NCBI GenBank assembly: GCA_029891385.1
Contig: CM057228.1
Span: 135,249,475 to 135,313,474 of the forward strand
Reading direction: 5' to 3'
Length of the DNA: 64,000 nt
Source: Erythroxylum novogranatense
Taxonomy: Eukaryota > Streptophyta > Magnoliopsida > Malpighiales > Erythroxylaceae
In this document: positions 24,217-35,482 of the stretch, piece by piece
How positions within the stretch are numbered: the first letter of the stretch is position 1
Layout: every line of letters starts with the position of its first letter
Position numbers and translations under genes: made by a program
Notes under the pieces: model-generated
Told to the model about the DNA's origin: nothing
What the model saw: only the letters and a program-made list of their open reading frames with translations
Databases searched by the model: none

Positions 24217-25548
24217 TTAGGGAGAAGGAGGAGGAGGGGGAGGAATACCTGGGTTTACCGAAGATTGACGCCACAAGTTGAAAGCAGTTGTCAATTCCTG
24301 AATGGTAGCAGTTTGAGTTTCAACAATGCGCTGCAAGTTAGTCTGATTAGTTTGAATGGTGGAAAGAGAGTCCCCGAAATGTTGAAGACAGTGGCTTTGA
24401 TCAATAAATAAAGTGCGGAGAGCGGCTTGCTCAGTTTGTATAGAAGAGAGCGTTTGATATAGGGTGCGAAGGTCAAACTCGGAAGGGTCGGTTTGGTTAG
24501 AAGAAGAAGGCATGGATGTCGGTTGAGGGGGAAGAGGGAATGAAGATTACAATGGTTCGGGATCGGTTTGATCAACCAAAGGCATCCAACCAATGTTGGA
24601 TGGATCACGAAGAGTTGTATGGGTCAGACAGGGCAAACGAAAAAGAATGTGATTGGGGTATACCCAACAATGATGTCCCCGTACGGATTGACACATGTGC
24701 ATAGCTTCTAAAGCGGGCAGATCAAGGCGCTCGGAGCCCTGAACAAGAAAAACGGAATTAGATGGGGGATCAAAGCCTAAAGTTAAATCAATTGGAGTAA
24801 TTAAACCCCCGATGGAAATGTCGCCAGAAGGTTGAAGCGCGACACGGAGAAATTGGGCAGCTAAGAAGGACCCAGCATCAATAGGCGCACCAACATGCAT
24901 CGCATATAAGAAATACAATTCAAGGGATCGAACAACATTCGTGCTACCCCCTCGAGCAAAAATCCCGCTGGATAGAATACGATGGGCATAATGAAAACAG
25001 GGATTTTTAATGCTGGTTGCTTTTGAAGAACTGGGATTATAACTGAGACCATAAACAATTCGATACCAAAAGTCAGTACGGTCAAAATCGGGAGGTACTC
25101 TACGATGAATGATATCTAAACCAGTGGACAAAGAATATATGGCATCGAACTCATCTAATGTTTAAGAATGTCAGTGACCCAAAAGCTGGAAACTAATTTT
25201 TCCCGCTTGACAATCGCGCCCCTGAATTACTTCAACAGAAATAGTGCTAAAAAATTCCAGGGTTAAATTGGAATAGGTGGAGCATCTAACATTAAGAAAA
25301 TTTCGCAAGCCAATGGAGTCAAACAGTCTATATACATTATCTAATAAATCGAGCTCTGTCAATGTATCATCATCATAATAACGAGTAACAACAAGGGGCC
25401 AAGATTTTAGGGAAGAATAACGAGCACATTTATCACTATCTGTTAAACCGAAAGGATTGGAGTTACCTATTAGACGAGAAGAGCGAGACAATGGTGTGGA
25501 AGTGGAGCTAGAAGCCCCAAGTGCAATCCGACTCCTCTTTGGACCCAT
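24217..25548 (-). pseudogene. Athila post-pol (env-like) open reading frame, broken
   Basis: A single minus-strand frame runs from the ATG at 25548 to 24217, broken by TGA and TAA near 25169-25155 and by TAA near 24547. The start, MGPKRSRIALG, is basic and serine-rich. The middle (DFDRTDFWYRIVYG, MHMCQSVRGHHCWVYPNHIL) resembles the conserved domain of plant Athila post-pol ORFs. The end, from 24513, is Gln-rich, looks coiled-coil prone, and finishes in a proline run. These ORFs have been called env-like; I see no convincing signal peptide or transmembrane segment from this start. Function unknown. Confidence 0.7.
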
Positions 25549-25769
25549 GGACGATAGCAGAGGAGAGAAAAAGAAAGATGAAAGATGCAGGAAAAAGATG
25601 AGAGAGAAAGGAAAGAAAACAAGAAGATAATGGAGATTGGGGTAAAGGACTAGAGGAAAAAGGAAGAGAATAGGGATGGTGACAGAGAGTCGGTAAAAGA
25701 AGAAAGAGTGGAAAGACAAGTTAGGGATTTAAGGAAAGGATTTAGGAAAGAATAAGGAGGGAAAGGGAT

Positions 25770-25870
25770 TCACACTGGCCGTGTGACTTACGGGTTGAAG
25801 TGCGCCACCAAAGGTCCGAGTCACATGGGCCGTGTGAAATTCACATGGTCTGACCGTGTGACCTTCGGTG
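25770..25870. repeat. Internal copies of the Athila LTR palindromic motif
   Basis: CACTGGCCGTGTGAC, CACATGGGCCGTGTGAAATT and CACATGGTCTGACCGTGTGA lie in the short spacer between pol and the post-pol ORF. They echo the CACACGGTCTGTGTGA dyads in both LTRs. Confidence 0.75.
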
Positions 25871-25984
25871 AAACTTTTTTTTAATGGACAGATGAAATAA
25901 ATAAAAAGAGAATAAAATAAAATAAAAATGTACAAAATATTAACAAAATTCATGAAATGGTATGAGCAAACCAGAATAGAGAGA

Positions 25985-28652
25985 TTAGCATTGGTGTGGA
26001 TCGGAAAGTAACAATGTCGTGGTGGCACCTAATGGATGACCAGCAAAGTAGGGTTTTAGACGTTGACCATTAACTTTAAAAGCTCCTGAAACTTCACTCC
26101 AAACTTCGACTGCACCATGGGGAAACACTTGGAGGACTTGAAACTGTCCTAACCATCTAGACTTGAGTTTCCCTGGAAAAAGACGAAGGCGAGGATTAAA
26201 TAACAAAACTAAATCACCTCCGACAAACCTTTTCTTGGTGATATGTTTGCCATGTTATAGTTTGGTCTTTTCCTTGTAGAGTCGAGAGCTCTCATAAGCC
26301 TCCAATCTTAAATTGTCCAACTCATTCAGCTGCATTACCCTCTGTTCACCAACAGACTCCATGTCAAAATTGAAAGTTTTGATAGCCCAATAGGCTTTAT
26401 GTTCTAACTCCACTGGTAGGTGACATGATTTGCTGAACACAAGCCGATAAGGTGTAGTTCCCAACAGTGTCTTGAAAGCAGTACGGTATGCTCAAAGAGC
26501 ATCATCAAGTTTTAAGGACCAATCCTTCCGTGACTTATCAACCGTTTTTGCTAGAATACTCTTGATTTCACGATTAGAAACTTCAACCTGTCCACTTGTT
26601 TGAGGATGATAAGGTGTAGCAATCCGATGATAAACTCCATATTTCCGCAAAAAACTCTCAAGGGGCTTATTGTAAAAGCGAGTACCATTATCGCTCAACA
26701 AGGCCCTCGAAATTCCGAAATGAGAGAAGATATGTTTCTTCAAGAATTTGATGACAACCTTAGAATCATTTGTGGAAGTCGCAACGGCCTCTACCCATTT
26801 CGAAACATAATCCACTGCTACAAGAATATAGAGATTGTTATGGGATTTAGGAAACGGTCCTATAAAGTCAATACCCCAAACATTAAACAATTCAACCTCA
26901 AGTATTCCAGTTTGTGGCATTTCAGACCTCCTTGAAATAGTACCCATCCGCTGGCAATTATCACATGTAGCTACATACTCCCGGACATCACGAAACAAAG
27001 TGGGCCAGAAAAATCCTACTTGAAGAACTTTCGCAGCTGTCTTATCTGGACCAAAATGGCCACCATAAACTGTTGAATGACAATGATAAAGAACACTTTG
27101 CACCTCAAACTCAGGCAAACATCGTCGAAAAATACCATCTCTACAATATTTAAACAGTAACGGTTCTTCCCACACATAATATTTAGCGTCAGAAATGAGT
27201 TTCTTCTTATGCTGATACGTTATCTCCGGTGGAAATAGTCCGCAAACAATATAATTTACCAGATCTGCATACCATGGTGTTACCAAAGATGATATAGCCA
27301 ATAAATGTTCTCCTGGAATTGAATCATCAATCGGACATTCGTCATTCTAGACAGTAATTCTAGACAAATGATCAGCCACCACATTTTCAATACTCGCTTT
27401 ATCCTTAATTTCAATATCAAATTCTTGTAACAATAATACCCAATGGATAAGTTGTGGTTTGGAGTCTTTCTTCTTCAATAAATGTCGAATAGCTGCATGA
27501 TCTGTAAAAACAACAACTTTAGAGTTAATTAGGTAAGACCTAAACTTTTCAAGAGCAAAGATAACAACTAAAAACTCCTTTTCTATGGTGACATAATTGA
27601 TTTGAGCTTCGTCTAGAGTTCGGCTAGCATAGTAGATGGCATAAGGCTTGTTATCCTGTCTTTGTCCCAAAACAGCTCCCAAAGCATGATCACTGGCATC
27701 ACACATTACTTCGAATGGAAGATTCCAATTAGGTGCTTGCATAACTAGAGCTGAAATCAAAGCTTCTTTCAACCTGTAATAAGCACTCATACAATCCTCG
27801 TTAAATTCAAAAGGTATATCCTTGACAAATAAACGTGTTAAAGGTTTTGCAATTTTAGAGAAGTCTTTAATGAACCATCTGTAAAAACCAACATGGCCAA
27901 GAAAACTTCTCACACCTTTGACAGAAGTAGGTGGTGGTAATTTTTCAATTACTTCCACTTTTGCTTTGTCAACTTGAATACCCTTATTGGAAACCAGATG
28001 ACCAAGTACAATCCCTTCCTGAACCATAAAGTGGCATTTTTTCCAATTCAACACTAAATTAGCCTCTTCACATTTTGCCAACACCTTAGATAAATTTTGC
28101 AAGCAATCATCAAATGACAAGCCATAAACAGAGAAATCGTCCATAAACACTTCCATTATATTTTCAATGAAATCAGAAAATATGGCCATCATACAACGTT
28201 GGAAAGTAGCAGGAGCATTACAAAGCCCAAAAGGCATTCTCCTATAGGCAAAAGTACCATATGGGCAAGTAAATGTGGTTTTGTTCTGATCTTGTAGATG
28301 AATGGGGATCTGAAAGAACCCTGAGTACCCGTCAAGATAACAAAAATGAGAATTCCTAGCAAGTCTTTCTAGCATTTGGTCAATGAAGGGAAGAGGAAAA
28401 TGATCTTTCCTAGTTCTTTGAATTTAGCTTACTGTAATCAATACATATTCTCCAACTCGTAATGATCTAGTTGGAATAAGTTCATTCTTCTCATTTGTTA
28501 CTACCGTCATCCTTCCCTTTTTAGGAACTACATGAACTGGACTAACCCACTTACTATCTGAGATAGGATAAATTATTCCAGCGTTAAGCAGTTTCAAAAT
28601 TTCCTTTTTAACCACTTCTTGCATACTAGGATTTAATCTCCTTTGATGTTTA
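25985..28652 (-). pseudogene. Athila reverse transcriptase, RNase H and integrase, broken
   Basis: Pol remainder of the Athila-type element. In order on the minus strand: RT start (QRRLNPSMQEVVKKEILKLL), a short garbled stretch near 28400-28460 where CIDYRKLN should be, RT core ([27 protein letters not shown], catalytic FMDD near 28145), RNase H ([22 protein letters not shown]), zinc region (H...H...CDNCQRMG) and integrase core ([32 protein letters not shown]). A basic C-terminal part ends near 25985. One frame holds from 28375 onward, with stops at about 27344 (TAG), 26489 (TGA, where CGA is expected) and 26252 (TAA). The 5' part of the gene lies beyond 37488. Confidence 0.93.
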
Positions 28653-30632
28653 TGTTAGACCCCAAATATTTTCTTTTGATGATTAAGCATGCATTGTTGA
28701 TAATTATGAGTTTATGGTTTAGTTTGATTTAATTGGACTTGATATTGATTAATTGGAGTATAATCGAGGTTTAATTAATAAATTAGAGGATTAAATTGTA
28801 TAAGGGTATTTCGGGAAGTTCACTTAAGTTGAATTGGAGTTAGGCTTAAAAGGAGGGGTAGGTTGGTCTTTGATCATCCCTAGGTTTTAAAAGACCTAGA
28901 TATAAAAAGGAAAAGAAAAGAAGAAAGAAAATAGAAATAGAAAGAAAAGAAGAAGAGAGTTGTCGTCGGTGAGGAGAAGAGAGGAAGGAAGGATTAGCGA
29001 CTTGGCCGATTTCAAGGATTTAGTGCTTCGATCGGTAAGTCTATGACCTTTCTATGTTATTTTGAATGGATTAAGCATTGAGATTGTTGGGATTAAGAGA
29101 AAACGATGATTAGGGTTTTAGGATGAGAAATTGGGAAAATCCTTAGATTGATGATTTTAGGACGAATTGGAAGCAGAGAATGGGTTAGAAGCGTAGTAGA
29201 AGGTTGGATCTATAGCTTGGGAGTATTACATCGAGTTTGGAACGATTGGGAGTTAAAATCTGGAGATTTTGTGGTTCGAACGAAATCGATCCGCACGTCG
29301 CGACGCAGCTCAAAAGCACGCTTGCGGCGCGGATTTTGTGCACGTCGCGCACGCCACGGCGTGCCAAGGGACTCGCGTCATGGCGCGACGCATGCGCGTG
29401 CGTCTTGATGACGTCTTGTGGCGCTTCGCCGCGAAGGCAGCCTTCATCGTGGCGACGCGCCGAGGCTTCTGACCGCCATGGCGAACTCCCTTTCCGTAAA
29501 TTTGCTTATTTGATTTCCGAAGCTTTTTGATTAATTTTCTTTGATTATTATTTGATTTAAGACTTGGTTTAATATAGGCAACCAAGCAGATCAGTTTCCA
29601 TCGCAAGAGGACGGTCATCAGTAGTCGGATTCTCCTGCAATTCTAGGTGGGTGATATACTTATAGTTATTGCGTGATTAGGCAATTTCTTGACTATGCAT
29701 GAGTATATGTTGTCTAATATGCATGTATAATGAATGATATGTATTTCTTATGCCATGAAATAAGCATGAATTATGATTCTGAGCATGTTATGTCGGGACC
29801 TCGGTCACGACATTTTGATAAAATGATTTCGAATATGAATATGTGCTTTGTTTGGGCGAGAGTGGAACCATTTCGTTAGTCACGTGCACGTCGACAAAAG
29901 CCTTCTCCCGGCTGCCCGCTTGTGGCCTATGAGCTCCGAATGGACTCATTTCGTTCAGGATGTAAACTTGGTTTCTTCCTTTTGTTTGTGATGCAAACTT
30001 CGGTTTCTTCCTTTTGATTCCATGGACCCTCGAGCCATTGTTTTGTGCATTGCATATTTGAATTGCGCTTGATAAAGCATATATCGTGACATGTGGTGAA
30101 TTTTCGTGTATTGCTTGATGTGCATGTGAACACTAGAACCGAATTATAAGTATATTAGTATAATATATATTTATACATATGCTTGATTTTGTGCTAATTG
30201 CCAATGGCTATAATTATATTAGCCATCGAGTGTGTAGCTCAACCCATTATCTTTCCTCCTCGGTGCAACTCAAGACCTCGGGTGATCCTTGCGGACTTCA
30301 AGAACTCCGTAGTAGTTAAAGACTATTTCATTAAGTTAGTATTTTAGTTGGCCCATCGAGCATGTTATCATGGAGCATATTTCGTATTTTGGATTTCCTT
30401 TTGATTTAGTTTGGTGTTATGACAATAATTGTTGAATTTCATTTTGGATTGATATGGCTTTCACCCGGATTATGGGGTGTTTATTTAAATGATTATGCGA
30501 ATGATTTTGTTATAAATTGCTTGTCTTGAATCGATTGTTGTGCAAATGTTGGGATCGGGTCCGACGGTTGGTGCGATTGAAGTCAGACTCGAGGTTCGCC
30601 TCGGGATTTGGGTTCTGGGCTCGGGCCCAACA
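28653..30632 (+). repeat. 5' LTR of the chromodomain gypsy element
   Basis: Starts TGTTAGACCCC and ends TCGGGCCCAACA. The AT-rich parts are almost identical to the 3' LTR. The CpG-rich segment at 29275-29480 is rich in inverted motifs (GCACGTCGCGACG, CACGCCACGGCGTG) and carries most of the differences. Open frames within it are chance products of high GC. Confidence 0.95.
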
Positions 30633-30653
30633 TGTTTGGTATCGAGCCTTAGG
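30633..30653 (+). other. Degenerate primer binding site of the chromodomain element
   Basis: TTGGTATCGAGCC just after the 5' LTR resembles the tRNA-iMet site TGGTATCAGAGCC with one base lost. Confidence 0.7.
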
Positions 30654-30739
30654 TTAGTGTGTCCTCGGATAGAATGCATCGTAGGATGAATTGTGTGTAT
30701 GTGTTGCATTTGATTTATTGCATTAAGTGACATGCATAA

Positions 30740-31838
30740 CATGCATACATATAGGGATTTCGATCGTATAGCTAATCCGTAGTGTTTCCTTTGAAGGATT
30801 ACGATGTCCTCGTAGAAGAACCCGAGGAGTTCTGCAAGGATCGATTGCACTGACTCTCCGACAGAGAAGAGAGAACAGATGAGTCAAGAGTCTGTGGAAT
30901 GTTGAGGCTTCGTAGGGTTAGGCGGTGAGCCTATCGTCGCAATCGCAGAATCGCCAATTCGCATGAGCAAGTGCCTCAATTCGATCGAGGGATGTTTGAG
31001 CTTTCACCCAGCGCTTGTTCAAAGCTATGGGCCGATGCCTCGACCTTACCCCGGCCCCGATTAAGGGGAAACAATTTGATAAGTTGAGGAAATTTGGGTA
31101 TTGACTTCTTGGGACAAGCAGATCCCGAGGAAGCCGAGACGTGGTTACGGAGGACAGAGCGGGTCTTTGGATCGATGGAGTGTGAGGAGGAGGATCGGGT
31201 TGTGTATCTTGCGGTTTACTTGAGGAGATGCCCTGCATTGGTGGGAGGCAGTGCGAGCAATGAGAGACCGATAGTATTGGCATGGCGAGACTTCTTGGTC
31301 GCATTCGGAAGAAGTACATGTCGAGGTTTATGTCCATGAAGCGAGAGGGAGTTTTGAGCCTTACATGGGATATGACGTGTAGAAGTATGGCGTCGGTTTA
31401 TGCAGATTATCTCGTTATGCTTCCAACTGATGTTGAGCGAGGCGGGAGATGTCGCGATTTGAGTCAGTCTACATCCGCGATCGAGGAAAAGTTATTTCAG
31501 GCTGAATATCTGTGACTTCCAAAGATTAGTGGAAGCAATGGCGAGGTGGAGAGCATAGAAAACATTAAGAGTCTTGTGAATAAGAAGAGAAAGAACGAGG
31601 AGGCGATTCGGAAGAGGAGGTAGTGCTAGTGCTCCTATGCCTGAGCAGAGTACTAGGGGCTTTCCTCCGCAGTCGGAGGTGAGGAGCAGTGATGTGAGCA
31701 AGTCTCTACCGATGAGGACTCCTACTGTTTCTCATCAAAGCGTCTGCTGACGAGGAGGCACAGGAGGGAGACGGGACAAGTCGTACATCCCTAAGTCGCG
31801 AGCACTGTGGCAATTTCCATAGCGGGGAGTGTCACTGA
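30740..31838 (+). pseudogene. Gag of the chromodomain gypsy element, heavily broken
   Basis: Fragments in all three frames: LGQADPEEAETWLRRTERVF near 31105, then VYLAVYLRR and a WW-type motif. These match retrotransposon gag of Tekay-like elements, but frameshifts occur every 50-150 bases. The CCHC knuckle lies in the next segment. Confidence 0.75.
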
Positions 31839-34800
31839 TTGACGGGTGCATGCTTCAACTGTGGACAGAAGGGGCACAGGGCCAGAGAGTGTCCTCAGCC
31901 ATCCAGGAGAGAGGGATTTCAGATGCAGGCTCCGAGAAGGACAGAGACTGTAAGTCAGGGGACTTCGACACAGGTGGGTAGTTCTGATGCTACTAGGAGG
32001 GCGAGTCTTCCGGGGAGACCGAGAGGGCAGGCACCGGCTAGGGTTTTCGCTATGACGCGTGAGGATGCAGAGGTCGCGCCAGATGTTGTTACTGGTATGG
32101 CTCACTTATTTGCTGATGATGTGCTTGTGTTGATTGACCCAGGTTCTACTCACTCGTTTGTTTCGTTGAGTATACCTGTTTGTGATAGAGTTGCGAGTCC
32201 GTTGGATACTCCGCTGATGGTGAGTACTCCGATCGGGCAACACATTGTGATTAGTCAGATGTTTAGGGGTTGTGAGCTTAGTATTGGTGGAGGATGTCTA
32301 GTAGTAGATCTGATGCCACTGAAGATGCGAGGGCTAGACGTAATTCTGGGTATGGATACGTTGGCGAGGTACAATGCTCGTCTGGATTGTAGACAGAAGA
32401 CAGTAGAGTTCGGATTCGACGATGGCAGAAGAGTTGTGTTTGCAGGGGACATGAAGGCAGGTCCGCTCAGTTTTGTTTCGGCTTTGGCAACGGAGAAGCT
32501 GATGAGAGGAGGTTGTGAGGCATTTTTAGCCTATGTGGTGGATTCGGAAGCGGACAGAGGGAAGTTGGAGGACATTTCAGTAGTCAGGGATTTCTCGGAT
32601 GTCTTTCCCGAAGAATTGCTTGGATTACCGCCAGTTTGGGAGATTGAGTTTTCGATCGAGCTTTTGTCAGGTACGGCACCGATCTCGATTCCGCTTTATC
32701 GGATGGCTCCGGCGGAGTTGAAGGAGCTTAAGGAGCAATTAGAGGAGCTGTTAGAGAAGGGGTACATCAGGCCGAGTTCTTCACCTTGGGGAGCTCCGGT
32801 TCTGTTTGTGAAGAAGAAAGATGGCTCTTTAAGGATGTGTGTGGACTATAGGAAGCTGAATCAGGTCACGGTGAAGAACAGGTATCCGCTTCCTCGCATT
32901 GATGATTTGTTTGATCAATTGCAAGGGGCAAAAGTCTTTTCCAAGATTGACTTGAGATCGGGATACCATCGATTCTTGGGTTAAGGAGTCGATATGGCAA
33001 AGGCGCTTCGGGACCGGTATGGACACTTTGAGTTTTGGTGATGCCGTTCGATTGACGAATGCCCGATGGCGTTTATGGATTTGATGAATCGGGTCTTGAG
33101 CCGTTCTTAGACCAATTCATCATCGTTTTCATTGATGATATATTGGTGTATTCCAAGAGTGATCGGGAGCATGAGAAACATTTAAGGATTTCTTTGGAGA
33201 CATTGAGGAGCCATGAGTTGTATGCTAAGTTCGAGAAATGTGAATTTTGGTTGAAGGAAGTTACATTTCTAGGTCATGTGATATCAGATCAAGGAGTTCG
33301 TGTGGATCCAAAGAAGATAGAAGCTGTGGTTAGTTGGGAAGCCCCGAAGAATGTGACAGAGGTGAGGAGTTTTCTGGGATTGGCTGGTTACTACAGGAGG
33401 TTTGTGGAGGGATTCTCGATGATATCCGCTCCGATGACGAAGTTACTGAGGAAAAATCAGAAGTTTGTTTGGAGTGATGAGTGTCAGAGGAGCTTCGAGG
33501 AGCTTAAGCACCGGTTGACGAGTGCTCCGGTTCTGGTATTGCCTTCTGAGGATGAGGGCTATTCTGTGTACAGCGATGCTTCGAGGAAGGGACTTGGATG
33601 TATTTTGATGCAAAGAGATCGGGTGATTGCTTATGCTTTGAGGCAGTTGAAGCCTTACGAGTTGAACTACCCGACGCACGATTTGGAGTTAGCAATGGTG
33701 ATCTTTGCCTTGAAGATTTGGAGGCATTATTTGTATGGAGTTCAGACTCGGATCTTTACCGATCACAAGAGTCTTAAGTATTTGCTGAGTCAGAAGGAGC
33801 TGAACTTAAGGCAGAGACGGTGACTTGAGTTACTCAAGGACTATGACCTGTTGATTGAGTATCATCCGGGCAAGGCCAATGTGGTGGCGGATGCTTTGAG
33901 CATAAAGTCTTCGATTGCTCATGTTCGAGCAGTCTATCTTCCTTTATTGGAAGAAATGGCCAAGCTGAAGATAAGTTTGACGCAGGAAGAGCCGGATTGT
34001 CTTCTGGCTAATTTTCGAGTGAGGCCTTTGCTGAAGGAAAAGGTTAGGGTTTTGCAGGCTCAGGATGCGGATTTGAGCAAGCTCAGAGATGAGATTTGAA
34101 ATGGTAAGGTTTCGGATATAGAGGTGAGGGATGATGGACTGATGATATTGGGTACCAGGTTGTGTGTTCCGGATGTGCAGGAGATCAAGGATGAGATACA
34201 CAATGCGCCTTATGCCATGCATCCAGGTAGTACCAGAATGTATCAGGATTTGAGAGAGTATTTCTGGTGGAAAGGCATGAAGAGGGATGTAGCAGAGTTT
34301 GTTAGTAGATGTCATGTGTGTCAGGAAGTCAAGGCTGAACACCAGGCACCTTCCGGTATGTTGAGGCCATTGTCCATTCCGGAGTGGAAGTGGCAGCGAG
34401 TGACTATGGACTTTCTGATGAGTTTGCCTAAGACCAGTAGGAGGCACGATGCTATTTGGGTTATTGTAGATCGGTTGTGAAGTCAAGACATTTTTAGCGA
34501 CAGCAGACGGATTCTTTCACGCGTCTTGGCAAAGAAGTATATTGATGAGATCGTGAGATTGCATGGGATTCCGACTCAATTGTGTCGATAGAGATCCTCG
34601 GTTTACTTCGAGATTTTGGGGCGGCCATAGGATGCTTTGGGTACTAAGTCGCATTTTAGTCTGCGTTTCATCCGCAGACGGATGGTCAATCGAGAGGACC
34701 ATTCGGACTCTTGAGGGGATGCTTCGGGCGTGTGTGATGAATTTTAAGGGAGCTTGGGATGAGCATTTGTCGTTGGTCGAGTTTGCTTACAACAATTCGT

Positions 34801-35472
34801 ACCATTCGAGTATTCAGATGGCTCCGTATGAGGCCTTTCAGATAGGAGAGGTGTAGGACTCCGATCTGTTGGGATGAGGAAGGAGATAGGCAATTGGTGG
34901 GACCAGAATTGATTCAGATGACGGTTGAGAAAGTCAATCTGGTTAAGCAACGGCTTAAGGCAGCGCATGATAGGATGAAGAATTATGTGGATACTCACCG
35001 AAAGGAAATGGAGTATGAAGTCGGTGAGAAGGTGTTTCTTAAGACGTCTCCTTGGAAAGGAGTATTGAGATTTGGCAAGAAGGGTAAGTTGAGTCCGAGA
35101 TATGTGGGTCCGTATGAAATCCTTGAGAGGATTGGGCCACTCGCTTATAGGTTGGCGTTACCTCCGGAGTTGTCGCAGATGCACAATGTCTTCCATGTGT
35201 CTATGTTGAGGAGGTATACATCAGATCCTTCTCATATCGTTCAGGTTAGTGAGGTTCAGCTGCGGGATGATCTGACTTATGAGGAGCTACCAGTAGAGAT
35301 CTTGGATATTAAGGATAAAGTCCTCAGGAACAAGACGGTTCAGTTAGTCAAAGTCCTGTGGAGGAATCATTCAGTAGAGGATGCTACATGGGAGCCATTG
35401 GACGCTATGAAGGAGAAGTATCCGTATCTCTTCGATGATTCAGGTAAATTTTGCGGACGAAATTTCTTTTAA
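31839..35472 (+). pseudogene. Pol of the chromodomain gypsy element with chromodomain, broken
   Basis: In order: CCHC knuckle [15 protein letters not shown] (31851-31895); protease with [14 protein letters not shown] fingers ([30 protein letters not shown]); a garbled stretch at 32975-33060; catalytic FIDDILVYS (near 33131); RNase H ([23 protein letters not shown]); zinc and integrase region (CHVCQEVKAEHQ, MDFLMSLPKT); a garbled integrase core at 34480-34860; and an integrase C-terminus with chromodomain (ILDIKDKVLRNKTVQLVKVL, then ATWEP), ending near 35472. Stops at about 32982, 33821 (TGA where TGG is expected) and 34097, plus several indels, make it inactive. Confidence 0.93.
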
Positions 35473-35482
35473 GGGGGAGAAA
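35470..35482 (+). other. Polypurine tract of the chromodomain element
   Basis: TAAGGGGGAGAAA directly before the 3' LTR start at 35483. Confidence 0.9.

Noticed and set aside
29148..29618. Several overlapping Arg/Ala-rich open frames
   Set aside because: They fall in the GC-rich part of an LTR, and high GC removes stop codons by chance. The same occurs in the partner LTR at 35965-36370.
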